Source: Pseudomonas capsici (GTDB lineage Bacteria > Pseudomonadota > Gammaproteobacteria > Pseudomonadales > Pseudomonadaceae). Taken from it: a DNA stretch of 64,000 nt. This document shows positions 29,500 to 40,467 of this stretch, piece after piece; within the stretch, counting starts at the first letter, position 1, and each line of letters opens with the position of its first letter. Made by a program: the position numbers and the translations under genes. Below the pieces are notes generated by a model that was not told the DNA's origin, made no database searches, and saw only the letters and a list, made by a program, of their open reading frames with translations. Where the stretch lies: positions 558,001-622,000 of the forward strand of contig NZ_JAFGZD010000001.1 in the NCBI RefSeq assembly GCF_017165765.1. Reading direction: 5' to 3'.

Positions 29500-29926
29500 G
29501 ATGTTCACCTCGGTACCAGATAATGGGTGGTCGTGCTGTTTGACAGCCGAGGGTGATTTCGAATTCAGACTGTTTTGTTTTGAGATGACCAGACTCATCC
29601 ATCTCCACGCTGTTTCCCACCGATCCAACTCTGTGTTCTTGAAAGGCCTCTCTCAAAAAGCCGACAAACGGTCATCCGGATGTTTCTCCCCGTGGTTACT
29701 CACATGTTTTGCGCTGTGGAATGGCCCGACCCTGAGCTGACAGATTCGTCTACGCTGAGGCTCGCTCTCAAACTTTTTGAACTTTGCCTGTGCAGGCGGC
29801 TCGGAAAACCATGCGGCAGATTCAGACGAATCAGGACTGTCTTTCCTGTCCGCACCGCATCGATACAAAACCTTTTTCTGCATGGATTGCACAGGAGCGT
29901 CCCAGGGGCGTGAGGAGTGATGCTCG
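29500..29926. other. Intergenic region upstream of glgE (427 bases)
   Basis: Divergent region between the proline-rich gene and glgE. It contains the candidate AlgU promoter at 29779-29805 and, at 29913-29917, the AGGAG ribosome binding site for glgE. No gene could be supported; open frames on both strands are short and lack ribosome binding sites. Confidence 0.6.
29779..29805 (+). promoter_or_regulatory. Candidate AlgU (sigma-22) promoter of the glgE operon
   Basis: GAACTT at 29779-29784, 16 bases, then TCGGA at 29801-29805. The known AlgU/sigma-E consensus is GAACTT-N16/17-TCTGA, so the -35 is perfect and the -10 has 4 of 5. A start near 29812 would give a leader of about 115 bases. AlgU controls osmotic and envelope stress in Pseudomonas, which suits trehalose/glucan genes. 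The match is seen; activity is inference. Confidence 0.6.
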
Positions 29927-31957
29927 ATGAATGTGACTGCTGATCAGCCATACGGCCCGGATTCTCTGGCCTCTGATGTTCCACACCCAACCCGTCCCTT
30001 GACCCTGACCCAAGCCCTGCAATTACCGCGCATAGTGATCGAAGACACCATGCCGGTAATCGATGGCGGGTTGTTTGCCGTGAAGGGCATTGCCGGGCAG
30101 AAGGTCACGGTGACCAGCAAGGTGTTTGCCGACGGGCATGACAAGCTGGCGGTGCGTGTCTGTTGGCGTGCCGATGGTGAAGAGAATTGGCAGGATGCCC
30201 CGATGCGCGATCTGGGTAATGACAGTTGGATCGGTGAATTCACCCCGACATCTGTCGACCGTTATGTGTTTCGTCTGGAAGCCTGGATCGATCAGTACGC
30301 CAGCTATCGCTACGAACTGGAGAAAAAGTTCGCAGCCGGAGTGCCGATCGGGCTGGAGCTGGAGGAAGGGCGCCTGCATCTGTTGCATGCGGCCGAGCGC
30401 AGTCAGGGAGCGTTGCGTCAGCAGATCGAAAGCGTTCTCGAACGTCTTGGCCAGATCGACTCCGATGCTCGGGTCGCATTGCTCTTGCACAGTGAAACCT
30501 CGGCCTTGATGGTCCAGGCAGATAACCGCGCATTTCTGAGTCGCAGCATCGAATTCCCGCTGGATGTGGAGCGGCAGCTGGCGCAGTTCGCCAGCTGGTA
30601 TGAGCTGTTTCCCCGTTCGATCACCGATGACCCCGCGCGGCATGGCACTTTCAATGATGTGCACTCGCGTCTGCCGATGATTCGGGACATGGGTTTCGAT
30701 GTACTGTATTTCCCGCCAATCCACCCCATTGGCCGCGCCCATCGCAAAGGCCCCAACAACTCGCTGACCGCAGGTCCGGACGATCCCGGCAGCCCTTATG
30801 CCATTGGCAGTGAAGACGGCGGGCACGAGGCGATTCACCCGCAACTGGGTACCCTTGAGGATTTCCGGAATCTGGTGGCCGCAGCCGCAGAGCACGGTCT
30901 GGAAATCGCTCTGGATTTCGCCATTCAGTGCTCCCAGGATCACCCTTGGCTCAAGCAGCATCCGGGCTGGTTCTCCTGGCGCCCGGACGGCACTATCCGC
31001 TATGCGGAAAACCCGCCGAAGAAATATCAGGACATCGTCAACGTCGACTTCTACGCAGCCGATGCGATTCCCAGCCTGTGGCTGGAATTGCGGGACATTG
31101 TGCTGGGCTGGGTCGAGGAGGGCGTGAAGATCTTTCGGGTCGATAACCCCCACACCAAGCCCCTGCCGTTCTGGCAGTGGATGATCGATGACATTCGCCG
31201 TCAGCATCCCGATGTGATGTTTCTGGCCGAGGCCTTTACCAAGCCCGCGATGATGGCGCGGCTGGGCAAGGTCGGTTACTCCCAGAGCTATACCTATTTC
31301 ACCTGGCGCAATACCAAGGCCGAACTGTCCGAGTACTTTACCCAGCTCAATCAGGCACCTTTGCGCCATTGCTACCGACCCAACTTCTTCGTCAATACGC
31401 CGGACATCAACCCGTATTTCCTTCATGAGTCGGGGCGTGCGGGTTTTCTGATCCGTGCTGCGCTGGCGACCATGGGTTCGGGCCTTTGGGGTATGTATTC
31501 AGGGTTCGAGCTGTGCGAGTCGGCTCCCATTCCCGGCAAGGAAGAATATCTGGACTCCGAGAAATATGAGATCCGGGTCCGGGACTTCACGGCACCGGGC
31601 AATATCATTGCCGAGATCGCTCAGCTCAATCGCATTCGCAGGCAGAATCCGGCGTTGCAGACGCATCTGGGCCTGAAGCTGTATGCAGCCTGGAACGACA
31701 ACATTCTGTATTTCGGCAAGCGCTCGGACGATGGCAGCAACTTCATTCTGGTCGCCGTCAGCCTCGATCCGTTCAATGCCCAGGAGGCGCATTTCGAGTT
31801 GCCGCTCTGGGACATGGGACTGCCCGACGATGCTGCAACCTCGGGCGAAGACCTGATGACCGGGCATCGCTGGACCTGGTACGGCAAGATTCAGTGGATG
31901 CGGATCGACCCTTCGTATCAGCCATTTGGTATCTGGCGTATCCAGGCCGCGAATTGA
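29927..31957 (+). CDS. glgE: Alpha-1,4-glucan:maltose-1-phosphate maltosyltransferase
   Basis: Adds maltosyl units from alpha-maltose-1-phosphate to a growing alpha-1,4-glucan. It has 676 residues with an N-terminal domain, an inserted helical region (about 150-220) and the GH13 (subfamily 3) catalytic barrel. The nucleophile is Asp406 in FRVDNPHTKP and the acid/base Glu435 in MFLAEAFTKPAMM. NPPKKYQDI precedes them. AGGAG lies nine bases upstream of the ATG. It is the first gene of glgE-treS-glgB, with only 17 bases to the next start, and a candidate AlgU promoter lies upstream. Confidence 0.96.
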   Translation: MNVTADQPYGPDSLASDVPHPTRPLTLTQALQLPRIVIEDTMPVIDGGLFAVKGIAGQKVTVTSKVFADGHDKLAVRVCWRADGEENWQDAPMRDLGNDSWIGEFTPTSVDRYVFRLEAWIDQYASYRYELEKKFAAGVPIGLELEEGRLHLLHAAERSQGALRQQIESVLERLGQIDSDARVALLLHSETSALMVQADNRAFLSRSIEFPLDVERQLAQFASWYELFPRSITDDPARHGTFNDVHSRLPMIRDMGFDVLYFPPIHPIGRAHRKGPNNSLTAGPDDPGSPYAIGSEDGGHEAIHPQLGTLEDFRNLVAAAAEHGLEIALDFAIQCSQDHPWLKQHPGWFSWRPDGTIRYAENPPKKYQDIVNVDFYAADAIPSLWLELRDIVLGWVEEGVKIFRVDNPHTKPLPFWQWMIDDIRRQHPDVMFLAEAFTKPAMMARLGKVGYSQSYTYFTWRNTKAELSEYFTQLNQAPLRHCYRPNFFVNTPDINPYFLHESGRAGFLIRAALATMGSGLWGMYSGFELCESAPIPGKEEYLDSEKYEIRVRDFTAPGNIIAEIAQLNRIRRQNPALQTHLGLKLYAAWNDNILYFGKRSDDGSNFILVAVSLDPFNAQEAHFELPLWDMGLPDDAATSGEDLMTGHRWTWYGKIQWMRIDPSYQPFGIWRIQAAN

Positions 31958-31974
31958 ACAGGCAGGAGCCCGTA

Positions 31975-34900
31975 ATGGCGAAGAAGAAAGCTACTAACGC
32001 CACATTCATCAATGACCCGCTCTGGTACAAGGACGCGGTGATCTATCAGGTTCACGTCAAGTCGTTCTTCGATTCCAACAATGATGGCATCGGGGACTTT
32101 GCCGGCCTGATCGACAAGCTCGATTACATTGCCGAGCTGGGGGTCAATACCATCTGGCTGCTGCCGTTCTATCCCTCGCCACGGCGTGACGATGGCTACG
32201 ACATTTCCGAATATCGCGATGTGCACAGCGATTACGGGACCATGGCCGATGCCAGGAGGTTTATCGCTCAGGCCCACAAGCGCGGCTTGCGGGTCATCAG
32301 CGAACTGGTCATCAATCACACCTCGGACCAGCACCCGTGGTTCCAGAAGGCGCGGCATTCGAAGCCCGGCTCCAAGGCCCGCGACTTTTATGTATGGTCC
32401 GACACGGATCAGAAGTACGAAGGCACGCGGATCATCTTCCTGGATACGGAAAAATCCAACTGGACCTGGGACCCGGTGGCCGGTCAGTACTTCTGGCATC
32501 GTTTCTACTCCCACCAGCCGGATCTGAACTTCGACAATCCCCAGGTCATGGAAGCGGTACTGGACGTGATGCGTTTCTGGCTGGATCTGGGCGTCGACGG
32601 CCTGCGGCTGGATGCCATTCCTTATCTGATCGAGCGGGACGGCACCAATAACGAAAACCTGCCCGAGACGCATCAGGTTCTCAAACGTATCCGCGCCGAG
32701 ATCGATGCCCACTATCCGGATCGCATGCTGCTGGCCGAGGCCAATCAATGGCCGGAAGATACGCAACTGTATTTCGGTGACACCCATGGCCCGGATGGCG
32801 ATGAATGCCATATGGCGTTTCACTTTCCGCTGATGCCACGCATGTATATGGCGCTGGCCCAGGAGGATCGTTTTCCGATCACTGACATTCTGCGCCAGAC
32901 ACCGGAAATTCCGGCCAACTGCCAGTGGGCGATCTTTCTGCGCAATCACGATGAATTGACCCTGGAAATGGTTACCGACCGCGAGCGGGACTACCTGTGG
33001 AATTACTACGCGGCCGACAAGCGCGCCCGTATCAACCTGGGTATCCGTCGGCGTCTGGCTCCGCTGGTGGAGCGTGACCGGCGTCGGGTCGAACTGCTCA
33101 ACAGCATGCTGCTGTCCATGCCGGGTACACCGACGCTGTATTACGGTGATGAGATCGGCATGGGCGACAACATCTATCTGGGGGATCGTGACGGGGTACG
33201 CACGCCGATGCAGTGGTCCATCGACCGCAATGGCGGTTTCTCGCGGGCCGATCCGGCCAGTCTGGTGTTGCCGCCGCTCATGGATCCGTTGTACGGCTAT
33301 CAGTCGGTCAACGTCGAAAGCCAGGATAAAGACCCGCACTCGCTGCTGAACTGGAATCGCCGCATGCTGGCCGTACGCAAGCAGCAGAAGGCCTTCGGGC
33401 GCGGCACCCTGAAAATGCTGTCGCCGTCCAATCGTCGCATCCTGGCCTACATTCGCGAATACACGGGGTCGGATGGACACAACGAGATCATTTTGTGCGT
33501 AGCCAACGTATCCAGTGCCGCCCAGGCGGCCGAACTGGAGCTGTCGGCCCATGCGGGCACCGTTCCGGTGGAAATGCTCGGCGGCAGTGCCTTCCCGCCG
33601 ATCGGACAACTGAGTTATCTGCTGACGCTGCCACCTTATGGTTTTTACTGGTTTCTTCTCGCCCCGGAGAATCAAATGCCCAGTTGGCACGTGGAACCTG
33701 CGCAAAGCATGCCGGACTTCCCCACGCTGGTACTCAAGAAGCGTCTTGAGGAACTGCTCGACGAGCCGTTGCGCGGCACGATGGAAAACACATCCCTGGC
33801 AGTCTATCTGCCCAAGCGCCGCTGGTTTGCGGGCAAGGACAAGGCCATCGACGATGTTCACATCGCCTATGCCGTGCGCTTTGGCGACCCGGCGCACCCG
33901 GTCCTGCTCAGTGAGATCGAGGTTACGGCCGGTGGCCAGCCCGAGCGTTATCAATTGCCTTTCGGGCTGCTGGCCGAAGACGACATCAGCAGTGCCTTGC
34001 CTCAGCAACTGGCACTGGCCCGTGTACGACGCGGTCGACAGGTGGGTCTGATTACCGATGCCTTCACGCTGGAAACCTTTATCCGGGCGGTGATTCAGGG
34101 CATGCAGGATCAGACCGTACTGCCCAGCAGCGAAGGCGAGTTGCGCTTCGAGCATACCTCGCAGCTGGCGCCACTGGGGCTCGGCGATGCGTCTGAGGTG
34201 CGCTACCTCTCCGCCGAGCAGTCCAACAGCTCGGTGGTAGTGGGCAGCAGTCTGGTACTCAAGATGATCCGCAAGGTCAGTGCCGGTACTCACCCTGAGC
34301 TGGAAATGGGGGCTTACCTGACCAATGCCGGTTACCGGAACATTTCGCCTCTGCTGGGGGCCGTGACGAGGATCGGCAATGACGGGCAGCCGCACCTGCT
34401 GATGATTGCCCAAGGCTACCTGAGCAATCAGGGCGATGCCTGGGAATGGACCCAGAACAATCTTGAGCGTGCGGTGCGCGATGCCCTGGCTCATGGCGTG
34501 TCCGAGCAGGAGCAGCATTACAACGCCTTGCTGGAGCTGGCGGATTTCTCCCGCTATCTGGGGCAACGGCTGGGGGAAATGCACCAGGTTCTGGCAGCTC
34601 CCACCGATAACCCGGATTTCGCGGTGCAAGTCACCAGCGTCAAGGACGCCGAGGCGTCGGCGAAGAGCATAGGCGCACAGCTGGATCGTGCTCTGCAGTT
34701 GCTCGATCAACGCAAGGACTCTCTGGAGCCGGATGATCGGCAACTGGTCGACGATCTGATTGCCCGGCGCAAATCGATCCTGAGTCATGTACAGGATCTG
34801 GCCGGGCGCTCGGTGGGCGGTTTGCGCATGCGTGTCCACGGTGACCTGCATCTGGGCCAGGTGCTGGTGGTCAAGGGCGATGCCTATCTGATCGACTTCG

Positions 34901-35304
34901 AGGGTGAACCTGCCCGTAGCCTGTCAGAGCGGCGCGCCAAGCACAGTCCGTTCAAGGACGTCAGCGGTGTCTTGCGCTCTTTCGACTACGCTGCCGCCAT
35001 GGCCGTGCGCAGCGCACAGAGCGTGGACACTTCCGAAGAGGCTGGCGTGGCCCGGCAGTCTGTGGCAGAAACCTATCTGGTTCAGGCTCGCGAGTCTTTT
35101 CTGGACGGTTATCGCAAGGCAACCGCCGGTCTGGCCCATGAATGGAAAGACAAGACAGGGGAGAGCGCCGCGCTGGAGTTGTTCACCCTGGAAAAAGCTG
35201 CTTATGAAGTGATCTACGAAGCCGAGAATCGTCCGAGTTGGTTGGCCGTGCCTTTGCAAGGCTTGCGTGGGTTGCTGGAATTATCCGATGGAGAGACCAA
35301 ATGA
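31975..35304 (+). CDS. treS: Trehalose synthase fused to maltokinase
   Basis: Bifunctional 1109-residue protein. Residues 1-560 are a GH13 trehalose synthase (trehalose-maltose isomerase), with nucleophile Asp213 in [11 protein letters not shown] and Glu255 in [11 protein letters not shown]. Residues about 570-1109 are a maltokinase (Mak/Pep2), with [12 protein letters not shown] at its start and the kinase loop [11 protein letters not shown] then LIDFEGEP near 955. It makes maltose-1-phosphate, the GlgE substrate, directly. The start at 31975 has GGAG six bases upstream, preferred over an upstream frame at 31894 that overlaps glgE. The stop overlaps glgB by 4 bases. Confidence 0.95.
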   Translation: MAKKKATNATFINDPLWYKDAVIYQVHVKSFFDSNNDGIGDFAGLIDKLDYIAELGVNTIWLLPFYPSPRRDDGYDISEYRDVHSDYGTMADARRFIAQAHKRGLRVISELVINHTSDQHPWFQKARHSKPGSKARDFYVWSDTDQKYEGTRIIFLDTEKSNWTWDPVAGQYFWHRFYSHQPDLNFDNPQVMEAVLDVMRFWLDLGVDGLRLDAIPYLIERDGTNNENLPETHQVLKRIRAEIDAHYPDRMLLAEANQWPEDTQLYFGDTHGPDGDECHMAFHFPLMPRMYMALAQEDRFPITDILRQTPEIPANCQWAIFLRNHDELTLEMVTDRERDYLWNYYAADKRARINLGIRRRLAPLVERDRRRVELLNSMLLSMPGTPTLYYGDEIGMGDNIYLGDRDGVRTPMQWSIDRNGGFSRADPASLVLPPLMDPLYGYQSVNVESQDKDPHSLLNWNRRMLAVRKQQKAFGRGTLKMLSPSNRRILAYIREYTGSDGHNEIILCVANVSSAAQAAELELSAHAGTVPVEMLGGSAFPPIGQLSYLLTLPPYGFYWFLLAPENQMPSWHVEPAQSMPDFPTLVLKKRLEELLDEPLRGTMENTSLAVYLPKRRWFAGKDKAIDDVHIAYAVRFGDPAHPVLLSEIEVTAGGQPERYQLPFGLLAEDDISSALPQQLALARVRRGRQVGLITDAFTLETFIRAVIQGMQDQTVLPSSEGELRFEHTSQLAPLGLGDASEVRYLSAEQSNSSVVVGSSLVLKMIRKVSAGTHPELEMGAYLTNAGYRNISPLLGAVTRIGNDGQPHLLMIAQGYLSNQGDAWEWTQNNLERAVRDALAHGVSEQEQHYNALLELADFSRYLGQRLGEMHQVLAAPTDNPDFAVQVTSVKDAEASAKSIGAQLDRALQLLDQRKDSLEPDDRQLVDDLIARRKSILSHVQDLAGRSVGGLRMRVHGDLHLGQVLVVKGDAYLIDFEGEPARSLSERRAKHSPFKDVSGVLRSFDYAAAMAVRSAQSVDTSEEAGVARQSVAETYLVQARESFLDGYRKATAGLAHEWKDKTGESAALELFTLEKAAYEVIYEAENRPSWLAVPLQGLRGLLELSDGETK

Positions 35305-37535
35305 ATTTGCCTGACAAAATCGGCACGGGCCGCCAACCAATGCCCGCAGCCGTCGATATGGATGCGTTGATCCGTGCAGAGCACAGAGATCCCTTTTCCA
35401 TTCTGGGGCCGCATGGAGATGGCTCGCACGGGCAGTTCATTCGCGCCTATCTGCCGGGTGCTCTGAGTGTCCGGGTGCTTGCCCAGGACGATGGCCGGGA
35501 TCTGGGCGAACTGACAATGAGTGACGTGCCGGGTTTCTTCGTCGGGCATTTCGAACAGATGCAGCCCTATCTGTTGAAAATAAACTGGGCAGGCGGTGAG
35601 CAGGTTACTGAAGATCCCTACAGCTTCGGTCCGCTGCTGGGTGAAATGGACCTGTACCTGTTTGCCGAAGGCAATCATCGCGACCTGAGCAGTTGCCTGG
35701 GGGCACAGCTCACCAATGTCGGGGGCATCGATGGCGTGCGGTTTGCGGTCTGGGCACCCAATGCCCGCCGGGTTTCGGTGGTAGGCAGCTTCAACAACTG
35801 GGACGGGCGTCGGCATCCGATGCGGCTTCGTCATCCATCCGGAGTCTGGGAAATCTTCGTGCCTCGGTTGCAGGCCGGCGAGATCTACAAGTACGAGATT
35901 CTGGGCAGCCAAGGCATTCTCCCCCTCAAATGCGACCCGGTGGCGCTGGCGACCACTTTGCCGCCCGATACGGCATCAAAGGTCGCCAGGCCCCTGCAGT
36001 TCGACTGGCAGGACCACGACTGGCTGCAGTCCCGTGGTGATCGTCACACCCATGCGGCGCCACTGTCGATCTATGAGCTGCATGCCGGATCCTGGCAGAT
36101 GGAGCAGAACGAGGACGGCAGCCAATGGCGTCAGTACAACTGGCGCGAACTGGCCGACAGGCTGATCCCTTACGTCAAGGAGCTGGGGTTCACTCATATC
36201 GAGCTGATGCCGATCATGGAGCATCCTTTCGGCGGCTCGTGGGGATATCAACTGCTGGCACAATTCGCTCCTACGGCGCGTTATGGCTCGCCCGAGGACT
36301 TCGCATTCTTTGTCAACGCCTGCCATCAGGCCGAAATCGGCGTGATTCTGGACTGGGTACCGGCGCATTTCCCGACCGATACCCATGGCCTGGCCCAGTT
36401 TGACGGAACGGCGTTGTATGAATATGGCAATCCTCAGGAAGGCTTTCACCAGGATTGGGACACCCTGATCTACAACCTTGGCCGTACCGAGGTGCATGGC
36501 TTCATGCTGGCTTCGGCGCTGCACTGGCTCAAGCACTTCCATATCGACGGCCTGAGGGTGGATGCCGTGGCGTCGATGCTGTATCGCGACTACTCGCGCA
36601 AGGCTGGCGAGTGGGTGCCGAATCGCTTTGGTGGTCGTGAAAACCTCGAAGCCATCGATTTCCTGCGACACCTCAATGATGTGGTCGCTATCGAGGCGCC
36701 GGGCACCATGGTGATTGCCGAGGAGTCCACGGCCTGGCCGGGGGTGACCCAGAATACCCAACAAGGCGGACTGGGCTTCTCCTACAAGTGGAACATGGGC
36801 TGGATGCATGACTCCTTGCATTACATGCAGCAGGATCCGGTCCACCGCGCCCATCACCATAACGAACTGAGTTTCGGTCTGGTTTACGCCTGGTCGGAGC
36901 GTTTTATCCTGCCGATTTCCCACGACGAAGTGGTTCACGGCAAGCGCTCGCTGATCGACAAGATGCCCGGTGATCGCTGGCAGAAATTCGCCAACTTGCG
37001 TGCCTACCTGACGTTCATGTGGACGCATCCGGGCAAGAAACTGCTGTTCATGGGCTGCGAATTCGGTCAGTGGCGCGAGTGGAATCACGACGAGCAACTG
37101 GACTGGTACCTGCTGCAATATGCCGAGCATATCGGCGTGAAAAAGCTGGTAACGGACCTCAATCGTCTGTACCGCCAGGAAAAGGCCCTGCACGAGCGCG
37201 ATGCCGAGCCCATGGGCTTCCAGTGGCTGATCGGTGACGATGCGGCCAACAGTGTGTTTGCCTGGTTGCGCTGGAGCAGGGAAGGTGAGCCGCTGCTGGT
37301 GGTTGCCAACATGACGCCGGTGCCTCGTGAGAATTACCGGATTGGCGTGCCTTTTACCGGAACCTGGGTCGAACTGCTCAACAGTGATGCCGAAACCTAC
37401 GCCGGTTCTAACCTGGGCAATGGCGGCGGTGTGCATACCGAAGACAGCCCGAGCCACGGGATGCCGGCTTCCGTGTCATTGAGCCTGCCGCCGTTGGCGG
37501 TGTTGATTCTCAAGCCTAAAAAAGCAGAGGAGTAG
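35301..37535 (+). CDS. glgB: 1,4-alpha-glucan branching enzyme
   Basis: Makes alpha-1,6 branches in the glucan built by GlgE. It has 744 residues: N1 domain with [14 protein letters not shown]48 (about 125-220, [20 protein letters not shown]), GH13 barrel and C-terminal domain. The catalytic Asp421 lies in [18 protein letters not shown] and Glu474 in [18 protein letters not shown] is present. The ATG overlaps the treS stop (ATGA), with GGAGAG upstream, which decides against a longer frame from 35238. It is the last gene of the operon. Confidence 0.96.
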   Translation: MNLPDKIGTGRQPMPAAVDMDALIRAEHRDPFSILGPHGDGSHGQFIRAYLPGALSVRVLAQDDGRDLGELTMSDVPGFFVGHFEQMQPYLLKINWAGGEQVTEDPYSFGPLLGEMDLYLFAEGNHRDLSSCLGAQLTNVGGIDGVRFAVWAPNARRVSVVGSFNNWDGRRHPMRLRHPSGVWEIFVPRLQAGEIYKYEILGSQGILPLKCDPVALATTLPPDTASKVARPLQFDWQDHDWLQSRGDRHTHAAPLSIYELHAGSWQMEQNEDGSQWRQYNWRELADRLIPYVKELGFTHIELMPIMEHPFGGSWGYQLLAQFAPTARYGSPEDFAFFVNACHQAEIGVILDWVPAHFPTDTHGLAQFDGTALYEYGNPQEGFHQDWDTLIYNLGRTEVHGFMLASALHWLKHFHIDGLRVDAVASMLYRDYSRKAGEWVPNRFGGRENLEAIDFLRHLNDVVAIEAPGTMVIAEESTAWPGVTQNTQQGGLGFSYKWNMGWMHDSLHYMQQDPVHRAHHHNELSFGLVYAWSERFILPISHDEVVHGKRSLIDKMPGDRWQKFANLRAYLTFMWTHPGKKLLFMGCEFGQWREWNHDEQLDWYLLQYAEHIGVKKLVTDLNRLYRQEKALHERDAEPMGFQWLIGDDAANSVFAWLRWSREGEPLLVVANMTPVPRENYRIGVPFTGTWVELLNSDAETYAGSNLGNGGGVHTEDSPSHGMPASVSLSLPPLAVLILKPKKAEE

Positions 37536-37560
37536 GGCCCGGATAATGGTGCGTCCATTT

Positions 37561-37591
37561 GGGGGAGGCAGCTTGCTGGGCTGTCTTCCCC
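37561..37591. repeat. REP-like hairpin between convergent glgB and autotransporter
   Basis: GGGGGAGGCAGC-TTGCTGG-GCTGTCTTCCCC, 12-base stem on the plus strand counting two G-U pairs. The core matches the REP-like element at 28843. It sits 25 bases past glgB and 14 bases before the autotransporter stop, so it could end or protect both transcripts. It has no U-run. Confidence 0.55.
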
Positions 37592-37604
37592 GGAACCCTG
37601 GTGC

Positions 37605-40262
37605 CTACCAGCTCACTCTGACCCCCAGATTCCCCCGCAGACCTTCCAGGTCATTGCCATCCAGATTGCTGCTGTAATCGGCACCGAGGTACAGACTGAT
37701 CTCACGGGACACTCTGGCTGTCAGCCCGACTCCCACATCCGCCCTGGTGGACTTGTGTTCAGTCTTGATCCGGTCGCTGTAATCGAAGGTCAGGGTGTCC
37801 GAACCGTCAAAGGTGTGCCACAGGTTGCCCTGCAAGAACGGCTCGAATGGAATGCCGCGCACCTGATAGCGCCCTTCAAGTCGCCCGCCAAGACGTGCGC
37901 TGGTGTAAGGCTGTGAGTCGAAGGCGACATGTGAAATGCCATCGTTCTGGCTATCGAGATCGATACGCTGGTGGATCACTTGTGCCTGAGGCTCGATGAC
38001 CCAGTCCTGGTTCAGCGTAATGGGATAACCGGCCTCGACGGAAAGACTCAGGGCATCACCTTCCGTGTCCATGCGAATTCCCCGTTGCGAGCGGGTGTAG
38101 CCATCTAACCGAGTACCCATCGCTACTGCATCTACATACCAGCCGTTCGGATCGATCAGGGTCCAGTAGAGACCCAGGCTGTCGCCCTGGATTTTCAGCT
38201 TGCCGGTACGGCGATCCTTGAAGCCTTCGGCAAAGCCTTTGACGTGACCGTCCAGGCGCGTGTGAGCCACGAACAGGCCGACCCGCTGGGTGCGTCCATC
38301 CTCGGTTTGCAGCGCCAGCAGGTCGTGGCCGATCTGATAGCCCTTGAGCGATGCATCCAGGCTCGGGGCTACGGTACCCGACCAGTCCTGCCTGAAGTCA
38401 TTGCCGAACAGGCGTGCCCAGCCGGCAGGAAAGGCGCCGGTTTCGTTCAGCAGGTTTTGGTCGCCCTGGCGCTCATGGAAGGTGCCCAGGGAAGACAGTG
38501 CCAGTGTTGTGACCGCAGGCGTCACGACTGCGTAATTCGGTACTTCCAGGCGGTACAGGGGAACCGGCGCAGCGCCACGCACCGGCTCGGGAAGCGGCGG
38601 GGTGCCTGGGGCCGGAACGGGCTGTGTGATGGCCGATTGTACGGTTGGTGGTGTGGGTACTGGCGTCGGTGCCGGGGCTACAGGAGGTGTTGGAGGTGGC
38701 ATGGGTGTGGGCGGAGCAGGAGGTGCGGGTGGCGAAGGTGGCGTCGGAGTGGGAGGCTCTGCGGCAGGTTCTTCTGGCGCGGGAGTGGCCGTCAGAGGTA
38801 CGGAAACCACCGAAGAGCGCAGAAACCAGCTGTTCTCCGAGCCTGCAGTAGCACCGCCCTTGAACAGGTAGTACTGATAGGCACCGACCGACAATGAGTT
38901 TTTCAGGGAGAAGGCCGAGTTATCGCTGGTTGCGCCATTGGCAGCCTGTACCACCTCGATCCCGTTCTGCAGGGTCAAGGCACCGCTGCCTCCCAGATTG
39001 TTGACTGCAATCTGAGTCGTACCGCTTATCGCTCCCCGGGCAACCACCAGCTTGTCACTGGGCGAGTTGTCACCGCCCAGCACCGATTGCAGCAGCAGTT
39101 GCCCATTGCTGCCCACGTAATTGCCATTGACCGTCAGTGTGTCAGTGGTGCTGTTACTGCCACTGCTCATATCCAGAGTGCCGGCATTATTGAGTGTGAC
39201 CAGGCCGCTGCTGGTAAAGGGTGAAATACTGCCCGATACGGATGTCAGGGTGCTGCTGGCATCTACATTCATGACCCCGGTTCCGCTGGTGTTGTCTCCC
39301 AGTGTGAAAATGCCTGCCAGGTCCAGTCGTGAACCGTTGTTCAGATTGACCGTTTCCCAGTTGGTATAGCGTTCGGGTTTTGCGGAGGTGGTTGTATCGA
39401 AGGTCAGTAGATCGGTACCCGGCCCGCCATTGAGTTGGGGGTTGGGGGCAAGGTAGGTTTCATTGAGATTGCTCAATATTGCAGTATCGTCATCGCCTTC
39501 CATCAACACAGTGCCACGTATATAGCCGCCATTGAGCCAGGTGAAGCTGTCGTTGCCAAAACTGGTGCGTATCCCGCCGCGAATCTCTCCGCCACTGACG
39601 GTTACCCGATCATTGCCACCACTGATGCTGACGACCCCGCCGATACTGCCGCCCGACAGGATGATGGTATCGCGGCCAAAGCCCGCTACCAGATTATTGA
39701 CGATGGTCCCGCCCGACATGTCGAAGGTATTGTCATCCAGCTTCATGTCCACGCGGCCAATGGTGCCACCGGTCATTCTGGCTTGATCGCCATCCTCGAA
39801 GGCGTTGCTGATCGTGCCCCCGTTCATCACGAAATTGTCCAGACCGTCGCCCTGAGTCAGCGAACGCAGTGTGCCGCCACTCATGAAAAAGTTATCGCGA
39901 TCGGCACCCTGATTGACATCGCCCGTAATGTTTCCTGCGGTGATGCGAAACTGATCCGCCCCGGCTCCCTGATTGAAGTTTCCGGTGATACTGCCGGAAT
40001 TCATCTCGATCCTGTCGCTTCCCGGTCCATAGGTGACGCTGCCGTTGATCGAACCCGTACCTCCTGCTGGAAAGATCAGCGTGTTATTGCCAGCCGGTCT
40101 GGTCAGGGAGCCGCTGCTACCACTGTCACAGACTTGTACATCATTGCCGAGGGTTGCAATGAGATCGCAGTCTCCATGGGCGTAGGGTGAGATGGAAGTC
40201 ATTACAGCCAGAGGCAGGATTCGCAGGGGATAACGCAGAACACACGGGTAGTCGATTCTCAT
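37605..40262 (-). CDS. Type Va autotransporter with repeat passenger and proline-rich linker
   Basis: 885-residue secreted or surface protein. A signal peptide of about 30 residues is followed by a beta-helical passenger (about 31-490) with ten GG-ended repeats at 71-265. A Pro-rich linker follows at about 490-545 (PPTPTPPSPPAPPAPP type). The C-terminal autotransporter beta-barrel (about 610-885) has GWARLFGNDFRQDW and TRADVGVGLTARVSREISLYLGADYSS, ending in an aromatic residue (RVSW). The passenger resembles pertactin/AIDA-like proteins, with no protease or lipase motif seen, so adhesion is the likely role (inference). GAGAGAG lies upstream of the ATG. It is a possible TamAB client. Confidence 0.9.
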   Translation of the reverse strand: MRIDYPCVLRYPLRILPLAVMTSISPYAHGDCDLIATLGNDVQVCDSGSSGSLTRPAGNNTLIFPAGGTGSINGSVTYGPGSDRIEMNSGSITGNFNQGAGADQFRITAGNITGDVNQGADRDNFFMSGGTLRSLTQGDGLDNFVMNGGTISNAFEDGDQARMTGGTIGRVDMKLDDNTFDMSGGTIVNNLVAGFGRDTIILSGGSIGGVVSISGGNDRVTVSGGEIRGGIRTSFGNDSFTWLNGGYIRGTVLMEGDDDTAILSNLNETYLAPNPQLNGGPGTDLLTFDTTTSAKPERYTNWETVNLNNGSRLDLAGIFTLGDNTSGTGVMNVDASSTLTSVSGSISPFTSSGLVTLNNAGTLDMSSGSNSTTDTLTVNGNYVGSNGQLLLQSVLGGDNSPSDKLVVARGAISGTTQIAVNNLGGSGALTLQNGIEVVQAANGATSDNSAFSLKNSLSVGAYQYYLFKGGATAGSENSWFLRSSVVSVPLTATPAPEEPAAEPPTPTPPSPPAPPAPPTPMPPPTPPVAPAPTPVPTPPTVQSAITQPVPAPGTPPLPEPVRGAAPVPLYRLEVPNYAVVTPAVTTLALSSLGTFHERQGDQNLLNETGAFPAGWARLFGNDFRQDWSGTVAPSLDASLKGYQIGHDLLALQTEDGRTQRVGLFVAHTRLDGHVKGFAEGFKDRRTGKLKIQGDSLGLYWTLIDPNGWYVDAVAMGTRLDGYTRSQRGIRMDTEGDALSLSVEAGYPITLNQDWVIEPQAQVIHQRIDLDSQNDGISHVAFDSQPYTSARLGGRLEGRYQVRGIPFEPFLQGNLWHTFDGSDTLTFDYSDRIKTEHKSTRADVGVGLTARVSREISLYLGADYSSNLDGNDLEGLRGNLGVRVSW
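39468..40052 (-). repeat. Ten tandem 17-21-residue GG-ended repeats in the autotransporter passenger
   Basis: Residues 71-265 split into ten units of 20, 20, 20, 19, 17, 19, 20, 20, 21 and 19 residues. A typical unit reads like SIGGVVSISGGNDRVTVSGG: an Ile two residues in, an Asp/Asn-rich turn, then a hydrophobic strand and a terminal GG or AG. Each unit would be one turn of a beta-solenoid. DNA identity between units is low, so the duplication is old. Confidence 0.75.
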
Positions 40263-40467
40263 GACAGCTCTCTCTGAACACGTGGTCAGGGAGGCTGTTC
40301 ATGGTTCCGTTACTGGCCTGTCCACCACGCAAGGGACGTCCATGAAGGGTTTTTTCAGCCTGATCAATGGCTAACAGAGCTAAGTCAAGATCTGATTTTA
40401 ATTGACGTCAAATAGTTGACCGACAAGCGGGAGCGGGTTTTGAACGCAGGCAGGCTCAGAGGCTCGT

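Noticed and set aside
31918..34851. 977-residue antisense frame opposite treS-mak
   Set aside because: Same reason: shadow of the coding frame, no recognisable domain, no ribosome binding site.
40402..40411. TTGACGTCAA palindrome as a further LiuR site
   Set aside because: It lies between an autotransporter and an MFS gene, lacks the longer symmetry of the liu sites, and a 10-base palindrome can arise by chance.
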